The notes under the pieces: model-generated
Told to the model about the DNA's origin: nothing
What the model saw: only the letters and a program-made list of their open reading frames with translations
Database searches by the model: none
Source of the DNA: Rhodococcus sp. 1163
GTDB lineage: Bacteria > Actinomycetota > Actinomycetes > Mycobacteriales > Mycobacteriaceae
NCBI RefSeq assembly: GCF_002091985.1
Contig: NZ_MKKX01000038.1
Location: forward strand, 496,001 to 560,000
Direction: 5' to 3'
Length of the DNA: 64,000 nt
Shown: piece by piece, positions 8,901 to 15,493 of the stretch
How the letters are laid out: every line of letters starts with the position of its first letter
Position numbering within the stretch: the stretch's first letter is position 1
Made by a program: the position numbers and the translations under genes

Positions 8901-10081
8901 GCAATCTGGAGATCGTCCTCGGCGCGTGTCAGTGCGGCGACCGAGTCGCGTACCGAGCTTTCGGCGTCGATGGCCTCGGTGGAACGCTGTGCCAGATCCG
9001 CCTGCGCTTTACCGGCACGCTCGGACTGCTGGGCGGCGGAGATCTTCAGCTTCGCTGCCGATTCGGCGAGATCGTCGAGTTGCTGTTTGCCCTCGTAGGC
9101 ACTCGATCGCTGCAGTGTTTCGCGGTCGGCAAGAGCTTGGTCCAGGCCTCGTTCGGCGTCGTCGAATCGCTTCTCCGCTGCAGTGCGCTCGGACAGTCGG
9201 CGTTCCTTCAGTGCCGCGGCCGCGAAGTGCGCCGTGGTTGCATGGGTAACGGACTCGAGTCTGCGACTGATCTGTTCCACGTCCGAGCGAGCTTGCACTC
9301 GAAGGTATTTCGCGTACACGCCGACGAAGGTTGTGGCGGCGTGATCTGCCCGAGTCAAGCCTTCGAGCGCTCGACCGACCTCTTCCATGTCACTGAACGA
9401 GCGCGCTGCTTCGAGAACCAGTTGCTCGTCCAGCGGGCGCAGACCGTCGGTCAGTGCCTGGGAGAGCCCCTTCGGATCCAGGTTCTTTGCCAGTTGCGGA
9501 CGACGCAACGTCAGGATCAGATTGATCAGTTGGTCGTAACGCTGCGCGCCGAGACCGAACATCCGAGCGTCGATGGCCGCTCGGTAGTCGACCGGCCGGT
9601 CGGTCAGCGCGTCGCTGCCGAGTCGATCGGCAAGCTGCTTCTTGGTCAGCGGCCGATCGTCGGATCCCAGGAGCGAAAAGTCGACGCCGACACGGCCGTC
9701 GGCGACAAAGTACCAGCGGGTGACCTTGTCGTTCTGTCGGCTTGCGCGCATTCCGATACCGACGGTGACGGACTCGGGATCTTCGCGTGAGCCCCGCCCG
9801 AACTCCATCCATACGTAGGAGTGCGCGCTCTCCTGGCCGCGATAGAGAAGATTGGACTTCATCGTTCGCTCTTCACCGGCGAACGGGTTCAACCGCCTCG
9901 GCTCGATTCGTCCGTCGAGCACGAACGGAAACAGAACCTCGAGTGCTTTGGTCTTTCCCGAGCCGTTCGGTCCGCGCAATACGAGGCGACCGTCGGCAAA
10001 GGAAAATTCCTGATCGCGGTAGTCCCACAGATTGATGATTCCGGCGCGGGTCGGGCGGAAGCGCTGAGCATGTGCGGTCAT
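5900..10081 (-). CDS. jetC: Wadjet type II SMC-like ATPase JetC (TIGR02680-like, EptC)
   Basis: JetC is the SMC/Rad50-type motor of the Wadjet complex. The 1393-residue product has a Walker A motif GPNGSGKT at residues 37-44, long heptad-rich coiled-coil arms (roughly 260-480 and 750-960), a central globular hinge-like segment around 560-700, an ABC signature LSGGEQ at 1257-1262, and Walker B with Asp1292/Glu1293 (LLALDEAFAGVD). Both ATPase halves are complete. The family is TIGR02680; the M. smegmatis homologue EptC restricts plasmid maintenance. The ATG directly abuts the jetB stop, and the 3' end overlaps jetD. No frameshift is visible over 4.2 kb, which argues that selection maintains it. 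Confidence 0.92.
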   Translation of the reverse strand: MTAHAQRFRPTRAGIINLWDYRDQEFSFADGRLVLRGPNGSGKTKALEVLFPFVLDGRIEPRRLNPFAGEERTMKSNLLYRGQESAHSYVWMEFGRGSREDPESVTVGIGMRASRQNDKVTRWYFVADGRVGVDFSLLGSDDRPLTKKQLADRLGSDALTDRPVDYRAAIDARMFGLGAQRYDQLINLILTLRRPQLAKNLDPKGLSQALTDGLRPLDEQLVLEAARSFSDMEEVGRALEGLTRADHAATTFVGVYAKYLRVQARSDVEQISRRLESVTHATTAHFAAAALKERRLSERTAAEKRFDDAERGLDQALADRETLQRSSAYEGKQQLDDLAESAAKLKISAAQQSERAGKAQADLAQRSTEAIDAESSVRDSVAALTRAEDDLQIAAEDAGIAWASMPASARTDQFSTTLRGHAEERDGDVRAVRDALSTVEKAMTERARADRSASRARELLEAARASVTEAEAAVELARAQYASGLRSWWAENSTQYSAAGITVAAFDSLDAAVPHIGEDDAPSLDAILAEASAEGLENVRGRRTQAGVAAAALTEELASMRAEHDLVSAQRDDAPPPFAARTSSRDGLVGAPLWQLVRFADGVEPAVAAGVESALQAANLLDGWISPTGTLGSMESDQFLVGVPEAERPTGRTLADVLEVEPGTDVPEAVVRDVLTSIALLEDTGASKNAVTSIGIDGRYWQGVQRGRHVKPDAEYIGATARARRRATRLAELDASIETAGMSLAATREEEQSTAELLRGLVVAAKNLPKVSGIVKAQKTVTESAGALRTSQAGSTAADSELDQAIAELSAKERHLRSTAVAHRTPHTARDIDSLAAAIRHFENQGGLVLRRRGEHVREAERAREAQNRLEEATGLAEELAEESAIAQENHLQQVQRLDILTEKLGSTAEQINADLEKAREKIEACKVEQRAARKADKEAGEAIGKAEGACNTAQEGLRAALTETLDDTARLAPYARKDLLAILGVHELYSWPSSDSAWLTVEQILYRIQSASSPDEEISVLPPVVHQLHSALDAATASVKAGDSYRKSTRTALTGALQEFDSQLASSGQDYRLQWDAPDGLTIVRVQDEQGFTSVGEFAHRIGDARSNQETLLTEHERRILEDALLTGLAQQIHERTVDARELIAQMSSEMKQRKMSSGNTIGVHWVLADNLDEGARAISKLLDRDASGLNSDDLASMRAHFASEIRIARAAHPERSYPEILASTLDYRRWRVFSFTLIRGDGTEDRLTVARHSALSGGEQSVSLHLPLFAAAHVMLSSADPHAPRLLALDEAFAGVDDNGRSELLGLSVQFDLDLFMTGYDLWITYSDVPGCAHYDLAHSTAENTVSAALLVWENGELFAEHDGSDLAAALGSPLTRRVPTHAEGGLEFVR

Positions 10082-11524
10082 CTAGTGCGCCTCGGTTTCC
10101 GTGGTGTGAGAATGCGAATCAGGGTCACTCGGTTCTGTGCCATTGACTTCCGTGCCGTTCAAGTCCATGGACTCGAAGAGAGAATCCTGGGGTACCCGGT
10201 CCCGCACACTGATCACCACATCGCGGTAGCGAGCGATGACGGGGTGAACGAGTATCCCGCCGGACATGATGTGCACCAGCCGGAGTCGATGGAGCATGCC
10301 GACCGCTCGCTCACCGAGACCGATCGGGTCGGCCTGCCATTGGGCGGCGAACGTGCGTCCGTACCTCTCGACCAGGTCTGAGACCGCCCCGTTCACCCAA
10401 CTGTTCTCGACGAAAGGGTAGAGCTCGGTAGCAGAGTTTTCGACGGTTCGACCTCGCCCACCGAACTCGGCGAGGTCGTCGAACACCCCACCTCCAGGTA
10501 TTGCCGAGTCGACGAGGTCGATCAGGTCGCCGTCATCGGGAATCGGATGGCGTGGCAATTCGAGGGCATCGGGGTCGATCACCCGGTCGGATATCTCACC
10601 TGCCAGAAGCAGCGCGACTTGAGCGATCGTTCCCGTGCTGGGGAATCGGAGGTCCGACATCCGCCCGGACGTATCGATCAACGTGACGCCCTCGGCGCGA
10701 CGCTCGGCGATCAGACCGGTCAGAAGTTCGACGTCGGCGACTGTCCGTACCGCAGCGAGTGCGGTGCGACCGTCCTGATCGAAATCGTCGAAATAGACGA
10801 CGGGATGCTCGACCAACGCACGGCGCACCTTTTTGAGAGTCTCCTTGGGATCTATCGGCGGCTGCGATTCCCCGTCCTCTTCGCTGTCTTCGGTCGGGAC
10901 CTCGGATCCCACGAGCAGACCGGTGACCGAACGGAGGTGCTGCACGGCTCTGGGTGGACGGAACATCGCCATGACCACCGATCGCTCGATGTCGTAGAGA
11001 GCTTCACCCGAAGCCGGATTGTTCGCCCAGCCGCCGGCGTCACCATCGGCGAGCGATATTGCGCCCCGCGCGGCCAGCCAGCCGACGGCGTCGACGAACG
11101 CGTCTCGGTCCGCAGCGCGGTCGGTCGCAAGTTCCACCCCGTCCACCTGGCCTGCCTCGGCGGCTACGTGGTCGGCGAGTTCGGAGAGCGTGATCTGATT
11201 GCCTGCTCGGCCGAGCGCAGCCAAGGACAACGCCAGGTAGGCGTATCTGCGTCGATCGAAGACGCGGTCCGAGGCGGTTCGTGCAGGCTGGGTCGAATCG
11301 AGCGCGTCGAGAACCGGAAACAAGCGGGCTGTCGTTTCGGTGACCTCGAGGCGATAGCCGAACAAGTCGAGTAGATCCTCGCGAAGCTCGGTTGCCCATC
11401 TACGGAGAAGCGGAAGAGCGATACGGTCCGGATACGTCGCCGTCACCAGATGGTTCGCCAACGCAACGCGCGCCGCACGCTGATAGGAATCGAGTGCCAG
11501 AGAAGGTATTTCGCGTGCTCTCAC
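10082..11524 (-). CDS. jetB: Wadjet type II subunit JetB (TIGR02678-like)
   Basis: The 480-residue protein fits the TIGR02678 family, the JetB/kite-like accessory subunit of type II Wadjet. The family has winged-helix folds and dimerises on the JetA kleisin, analogous to MukE. Supporting features are the N-terminal helical region (SYQRAARVALANHLVTATYPDR), the middle segment that lists ATPase-regulator-like helices (RYAYLALSLAALGRAGNQITL), and its fixed position between jetA and jetC. The start overlaps the jetA stop by 4 bp, and its stop touches the jetC ATG without a gap. The acidic Ser/Asp/His-rich tail (about residues 460-480) is probably disordered. Confidence 0.88.
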   Translation of the reverse strand: MRAREIPSLALDSYQRAARVALANHLVTATYPDRIALPLLRRWATELREDLLDLFGYRLEVTETTARLFPVLDALDSTQPARTASDRVFDRRRYAYLALSLAALGRAGNQITLSELADHVAAEAGQVDGVELATDRAADRDAFVDAVGWLAARGAISLADGDAGGWANNPASGEALYDIERSVVMAMFRPPRAVQHLRSVTGLLVGSEVPTEDSEEDGESQPPIDPKETLKKVRRALVEHPVVYFDDFDQDGRTALAAVRTVADVELLTGLIAERRAEGVTLIDTSGRMSDLRFPSTGTIAQVALLLAGEISDRVIDPDALELPRHPIPDDGDLIDLVDSAIPGGGVFDDLAEFGGRGRTVENSATELYPFVENSWVNGAVSDLVERYGRTFAAQWQADPIGLGERAVGMLHRLRLVHIMSGGILVHPVIARYRDVVISVRDRVPQDSLFESMDLNGTEVNGTEPSDPDSHSHTTETEAH

Positions 11525-13044
11525 CGGCGGGTCACATCCGCAACCTCGAGTTGCAGCCGATCCAGATGTAACCGTCCACGCGTCGTCCGGACGACGGTCG
11601 ATATTTCGGAGTCGGTCAGTGTCAATTTCACACCACTGTCCGAACCCGTCGAACCGGACGTACGACCACTCACCCGGACCCGGGCGGTGAGCGCCGCATT
11701 GAGCAAGCTCAGCAACACTTCGGTCTCCTCCTCGTTCAGCGTCCGGTCGTACACACCTACCGAGGCCAAAGATCGAGCTGCGGCACTGCGAGTGCGTTGC
11801 GCGGCGAGCTGCTGTTCACGGAGGCGACGAATCCCGCCGTCGTTGCGTTGAACGCGGCCAGGCAGGCCGGGCGACGGCGCGCGACCGGTTTCCGCCAAGG
11901 TACGAGAGATTTCGACGGGAGAGGCTTCCCACCAGGATCGAGATGCGGGAATGATGTCCGCATCCGGGTGGACCATGGACAGATGACGCGGTCTGCCGAG
12001 ACCGAACACGGCATGGAAAAGAGCGTGCGCACTGTCCTCGGTCGCAGTGTTGGCGAACCAACCTGCGAGGTGACGGAGTTGACTCTCGCGGCTCACACCA
12101 CCTCTGCGCGTCTCGGTTACCCGTCGAAGCAGCGACAACACCGCGGCAATGGCGCTCATCGTGCCTTCACGTAGCCGTTCGGACTCACTGAGTTCTGCCT
12201 CCGCAGCCACGAACCAATGAGATAGACCCGACCACCGCGCCTGCCAGTCGGCACGACGCTCGTCGATGGTCAGGAAGACCCGCTCGTCACTGATCGCGGC
12301 GCGCTCGATCAGCGTCGAGATGGAAGTCGATTCGACGACGGCGATAGCCTCCGCCAACTTCGGGGCGTAACGCGTCAGGTCCGAGCTGAACTCACGCATA
12401 TGCGTCAGAAGTGCATCTTTGTGGACCAGAAAAGATTCGGGTGTGATCTCGGTGGTGCGGACGAGGTCGCCGAGGACCAGATAGAAATGCGCCGCCCGAG
12501 TGGCCATTTCGGAGAGGGTCGAGTCGAGTCGGCTGAGTTTGCGGTAGATGCGGTCGCCGTCGGCCTGACGGTTCGCCTCGGCCAACTCGTGCATGTCGGC
12601 GAGCAGCTCGGGAAGGACGAGCCGAGACAGGGATGCGTCGTCGAGCCTGGCACCGAGCACGTCCTCGACGGCACGAAACGCCTTGTAACCGGCCTGGCTG
12701 AATTGATAGACGTAATGGCGGTTGCGGTACTCGGCCAAGGTAGCCGCGCGTGAGCCGTCGTAGCTGCGCTCGAGAAGCTCCCAGGTGTGAAGCTGCTCGA
12801 GCAGCGGTGCGATGTCGGTCGGGGTGAGCCGTGCGTCTTCGGGGGCATGCCTGGCCAGCGTGTCCGCAATCTCGGCCGCATGTAGAAGAACGACGTAGTT
12901 GGCACGGGCGATGTCGAAGGCACGAAGCACCCAGAGGTACTCGTTGTGCTTCTCCGCGACCGTGAATGCGAAGAGTTTGAGGCGATCTTCCTGCAAAAAC
13001 GCTGTCGCGGCACCCAGCCGTGCGTTGTCGTCTGAATCGCTCAC
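11521..13044 (-). CDS. jetA: Wadjet type II kleisin-like subunit JetA (TIGR02677-like)
   Basis: The 507-residue first gene of the operon fits TIGR02677, the JetA subunit, which acts like a MukF-type kleisin bridging the JetC ATPase heads. The N-terminal third (residues about 20-120) reads as winged-helix sequence (LWVLRAFDIARANYVVLLHAAEIADTL), followed by a mainly helical middle. The start is a GTG at 13044 placed exactly 6 nt after a TACCCT -10 box, so the operon mRNA is probably leaderless. The gene is divergent from a toxin-antitoxin pair across 174 bp. Confidence 0.88.
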   Translation of the reverse strand: MSDSDDNARLGAATAFLQEDRLKLFAFTVAEKHNEYLWVLRAFDIARANYVVLLHAAEIADTLARHAPEDARLTPTDIAPLLEQLHTWELLERSYDGSRAATLAEYRNRHYVYQFSQAGYKAFRAVEDVLGARLDDASLSRLVLPELLADMHELAEANRQADGDRIYRKLSRLDSTLSEMATRAAHFYLVLGDLVRTTEITPESFLVHKDALLTHMREFSSDLTRYAPKLAEAIAVVESTSISTLIERAAISDERVFLTIDERRADWQARWSGLSHWFVAAEAELSESERLREGTMSAIAAVLSLLRRVTETRRGGVSRESQLRHLAGWFANTATEDSAHALFHAVFGLGRPRHLSMVHPDADIIPASRSWWEASPVEISRTLAETGRAPSPGLPGRVQRNDGGIRRLREQQLAAQRTRSAAARSLASVGVYDRTLNEEETEVLLSLLNAALTARVRVSGRTSGSTGSDSGVKLTLTDSEISTVVRTTRGRLHLDRLQLEVADVTRR

Positions 13045-13050
13045 TGGAAC

Positions 13051-13056
13051 AGGGTA
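13051..13056 (-). promoter_or_regulatory. -10 box TACCCT, leaderless promoter of the Wadjet operon
   Basis: TACCCT on the minus strand ends 6 nt before the jetA GTG. A weak -35 candidate, TTCACT, lies 18 bp upstream (13075-13080). Confidence 0.6.
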
Positions 13057-13155
13057 GGCGTTGGCCGGGGGGTGAGTGAAATGCGCGCGCCGTGCATCGA
13101 GGGTTGCCGTGTACTGCAGTTCGCTGCCTTTGAGGCATCCCGCACCGCCTTGTCG

Positions 13156-13212
13156 TTGACATGGTTGACGGCAATGACAACAATGAGGTTGTCACGGTTG
13201 ACCGCCAGGAGG
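13156..13212 (+). promoter_or_regulatory. Promoter and putative autoregulatory operator of the Xre-RES module
   Basis: A consensus -35 hexamer TTGACA (13156-13161) is followed after 17 bp by AACAAT (13179-13184), a weak -10. An inverted repeat GACAAC-N6-GTTGTC (13176-13193) overlaps this -10, and GGTTGAC occurs twice around it (13163-13169, 13196-13202). A strong ribosome binding site AGGAGG (13207-13212) lies 6 nt before the antitoxin ATG. Antitoxin binding to the repeat would block transcription, the usual TA autoregulation (inferred). Confidence 0.55.
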
Positions 13213-13218
13213 CCTCGT

Positions 13219-13743
13219 ATGAACACCTTAGTCGAGCAGGAACGCAAGCTCATGGACCTGCTCGCCCGCCGCGTCCACCAGACATTTGCAGAGGCCCGCG
13301 CTGCCGGCGTTCCCACCGACGTCTTCGACGACGTCGAATCGATCGCTCGCTCCATGACCGCTGCACTGCCCACCAACGGTACCTACGACCAGCTAGTCGG
13401 CCCGTTCTACGACACCACCGGCCTAACCCAGTGGTGGGGCATAAGCCGCCAAGCAGTCAACAAGGCTGTCGCCGCCGGCACCGTGATCGCCTGCCGACTC
13501 GACGGAGGTTCATGGGTCTATCCCACCTGGCAGTTCACGGATTCGGGAACTGTGCACCCGCGCCTGATCACCCTGTGGTCGACGCTGCGTGCTGCCGCCG
13601 ACCCCTGGACCTGCGCAGTGTGGTTACGCAGCCCGCAGCCCGAACTCGATGGCCGCAGCGCAGCCGAGTGGATCGCCGACGGCCACCCTCACGAGAGCGT
13701 CATGGCGCTTGCCAGCGCCGACGCACGACGGTGGGCTGCGTGA
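13219..13743 (+). CDS. Antitoxin with Xre/MbcA/ParS toxin-binding domain
   Basis: The 174-residue protein precedes a RES-domain toxin and has the layout of Xre/MbcA-type antitoxins. A helix-turn-helix-like segment lies near residues 73-95 (WWGISRQAVNKAVAAGTV), followed by the C-terminal toxin-binding domain (HPRLITLWSTLRAAADPWTCAVWLRSPQPELDGRSAAEWI), including the family's short 'L-G-x-S-A' type turn. Such antitoxins neutralise RES toxins by covering their active site and repress their own promoter. The start is supported by AGGAGG at 6 nt spacing. The stop overlaps the toxin GTG as GTGA, the usual coupling in this TA class. Confidence 0.85.
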   Translation: MNTLVEQERKLMDLLARRVHQTFAEARAAGVPTDVFDDVESIARSMTAALPTNGTYDQLVGPFYDTTGLTQWWGISRQAVNKAVAAGTVIACRLDGGSWVYPTWQFTDSGTVHPRLITLWSTLRAAADPWTCAVWLRSPQPELDGRSAAEWIADGHPHESVMALASADARRWAA

Positions 13744-14360
13744 GCCACCGCGACACTGTCGCTCTCGGCCCGCCGCTGCGCCCGCTGCTCGGGTTCCCCG
13801 GCTGCGAGCTCACCGCCGCGCAGCCACTGATCCGTGGACACAGCACCGGGAACGGACCATGGTGGTTTGCCTCCTCCGGCGGTGGCCGCTTCGACCTGAC
13901 ACCGCCACGCGGCACCTGCTACCTCGCATTGGACGAACTCACCGCGATCCGGGAAACCGTCGGAGAGACGTTGGCGAGAATTGGGGTCGTCAGTGACGCG
14001 TTCGCCGCCATCCGATGCCTGTCTACCCTGACCGTGCCGCACGAGCATCAGCTCGCCGACACGTGCGCGGGTACCGCTGCAGACTTCGGCCTGACCAGAG
14101 AACTTGTCTCCATGACCCCGTACGGAGTGCCGCAGGAATGGGCGGCAGCGTTCTCGGCCACCTTCGCCGGAATCCGTTACCAGACCCGGTTCACCACCGG
14201 GCCGAACCCCAACGCCGTCGGACTGTTCGGGGAAGCGGGGGAGGCCACCTGGTCGACCGACGCGAACCCGGAGCCGCTGGTGGCGGCCGCTCGTCGGTGC
14301 GGCTTCACCGTTGCCAGTCCGCCGCGATCGGTACGCATCGTCCCGCCGCCCGTGAACTGA
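13740..14360 (+). CDS. RES-domain toxin (NAD+-degrading family)
   Basis: The 206-residue protein carries the RES signature: an early Arg in LIRGHS (Arg32), the motif GRFDLTPPRGTCYLALDELTAIRETV with Tyr61 and Glu72, and a C-terminal GVALF-like stretch (NAVGLFGE). Characterised RES toxins such as MbcT and Res degrade NAD+ and cause growth arrest or death. The conserved Arg, Tyr and Glu appear present, so the toxin is probably active. The GTG at 13740 overlaps the antitoxin stop; longer open frame upstream of it runs antisense to or over the antitoxin and is not used. Position beside Wadjet suggests a shared defence or stability island. Confidence 0.85.
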   Translation: MSHRDTVALGPPLRPLLGFPGCELTAAQPLIRGHSTGNGPWWFASSGGGRFDLTPPRGTCYLALDELTAIRETVGETLARIGVVSDAFAAIRCLSTLTVPHEHQLADTCAGTAADFGLTRELVSMTPYGVPQEWAAAFSATFAGIRYQTRFTTGPNPNAVGLFGEAGEATWSTDANPEPLVAAARRCGFTVASPPRSVRIVPPPVN

Positions 14361-14655
14361 TTCGGCCCGAACCACCCACCACAAGGTGCGGACGCCTATG
14401 AAATCACCGTTCGAGCCACGCTCCCGCGCCAACGACTCAACATTCCCCGAGCAGGCACTTTGTGTTCATGGAACGAACTGACCAAAGCCTAAGTGCAACA
14501 GCACAAGTGCGACGCCGTTGGTGGTCGGAACTAGCTCCATCGAGGATCTGCGCCAGGGTCCTTGACCGCAGCCTCCGCAAGGCTGGCGGATGCCATTTCG
14601 GCTGAGGCTCGCGAAGGTCTTCTATGCCAGCGTCGGTTCTCACATGATGGAGGAG

Positions 14656-14922
14656 TCACTGGCCATCTGCTAGTTCTTTGCGCAGTTGTTTTCGCTCCTC
14701 GGACAGATGAACTCGATACTTCTTCGTCATGTGCCCGGCGGAGAGCGAGATCACGAAGTTGCATTGATCTTCGTCGAATCCGTAATGCTGCATTAACGAT
14801 GCGATCAGTTCTGCTTGATCGGCCGACTCCACGGCCAGATCTTGCAACTCGCAGCGGTTGTCGATCGCCCACAGGACCGCCTCGACGCCGGCGAGCCGTT
14901 CGTTCGAATACGGCGATGGCAT
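14656..14922 (-). CDS. Small protein resembling the GyrA/ParC tower end
   Basis: The 88-residue product reads like the segment of DNA gyrase subunit A at the end of the tower and coiled coil. RLAGVEAVLWAIDN is followed by a D/E-L-x-x-L helix, then YGFDEDQCNFVISL and a Lys/Arg/Leu-rich last helix. GyrA has the equivalents 'R-x-I-L-x-G-L-x-x-A-L-D' and 'DEIQAQAILDMQLRRL'. It lacks the winged helix with the catalytic Tyr and the beta-pinwheel, so it cannot be a gyrase. The ATG at 14922 was chosen because GAAGGA lies about 7 nt upstream; an upstream GTG (14943) lacks such a site. Function unknown. Confidence 0.6.
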   Translation of the reverse strand: MPSPYSNERLAGVEAVLWAIDNRCELQDLAVESADQAELIASLMQHYGFDEDQCNFVISLSAGHMTKKYRVHLSEERKQLRKELADGQ

Positions 14923-14961
14923 GGTTGATCCTTCCGAAATCACGAAACGAAGAAATATGGC

Positions 14962-15219
14962 CTACCCTCGGCGTCGTTCGTCCAGAACTAAATCTTGTAC
15001 TCGAACGTGCCGAACGACACCGACGTTCGAATCGTACGATTCGAACCTGACGAACAGCCAGTTTCGTCCGTTTTCTTCGACGGTATGTATCACTCGGACG
15101 GTGCCGATCTCACCGGGGCGATCATGCCGGACGGCACCTCGATCGGCTGACGGCGATCGGTATGGGGCCGGTCGCGAAAGAAAGCGAGTCCAGCTACACC
15201 TCCACCATGACCTTTCCAT
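14962..15219 (-). CDS. Doubtful small ORF downstream of nirD
   Basis: An open frame of 85 codons follows nirD. Its last 50 residues (GEIGTVRVIHTVEENGRNWL and onward) look protein-like, with alternating hydrophobic residues as in a small beta barrel, but the first 30 residues look like out-of-frame sequence. The ATG at 15219 overlaps the nirD end by 26 bp and has no ribosome binding site; the only later start is a GTG inside the beta region. It may be a remnant of a larger gene or a spurious frame. A 22-bp palindrome lies inside it. Confidence 0.25.
   Translation of the reverse strand: MERSWWRCSWTRFLSRPAPYRSPSADRGAVRHDRPGEIGTVRVIHTVEENGRNWLFVRFESYDSNVGVVRHVRVQDLVLDERRRG
15025..15046. repeat. 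22-bp perfect palindrome
   Basis: The 22 bases 15025-15046 equal their own reverse complement; the core is TTCGAATCGTACGATTCGAA. It lies about 150 bp after the nirD stop. It could be an operator or part of a terminator, but no T-tract follows. Confidence 0.6.
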
Positions 15220-15493
15220 CGACGATGACTGCGGGATACGTTCGTACGGAGGCGATTCCGCTCGGACAGGTGCCGTCGTCGAGAGAGAACGCGTACTGAT
15301 GCATCGGGCACATCACGACCGAGCCGTCGATCTGACCGTCCGCCAATGGCCCACCCTTGTGCGGGCACACTGCGTCCATGGCGCGCACACTCCCATCCTG
15401 GAGGAGGAATACCGCTACCTGCCTGCCGTCGACGACGTAGGCGCGGCCCTCACCCGGTGTCACGTCTTCGACGGGACCTACGGGCACGCTCAT
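15194..15493 (-). CDS. nirD: Nitrite reductase small subunit NirD
   Basis: NirD is the small Rieske-like subunit of the cytoplasmic NAD(P)H-dependent assimilatory nitrite reductase. The 99-residue protein shows CPHKGGPLADG and VMCPMHQYAF, i.e. the C-x-H and C-x2-H ligands of a [2Fe-2S] Rieske centre, which many NirD proteins have lost. The start overlaps the nirB stop by 4 bp, so the two are co-translated. Together they reduce nitrite to ammonium for nitrogen assimilation. Confidence 0.93.
   Translation of the reverse strand: MSVPVGPVEDVTPGEGRAYVVDGRQVAVFLLQDGSVRAMDAVCPHKGGPLADGQIDGSVVMCPMHQYAFSLDDGTCPSGIASVRTYPAVIVDGKVMVEV

Noticed and set aside
7955-9790. Open frame of 611 codons on the plus strand
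   Set aside because: Lies entirely within jetC on the other strand, and jetC has clear ATPase motifs at both ends.
13161-13739. N-terminal extension of the RES toxin
   Set aside because: It overlaps the antitoxin in another frame; the GTG at 13740 coupled to the antitoxin stop gives the normal toxin length.
14361-14655. Possible gene or RNA after the RES toxin
   Set aside because: Only short frames without start signals and no tRNA-like cloverleaf could be seen.
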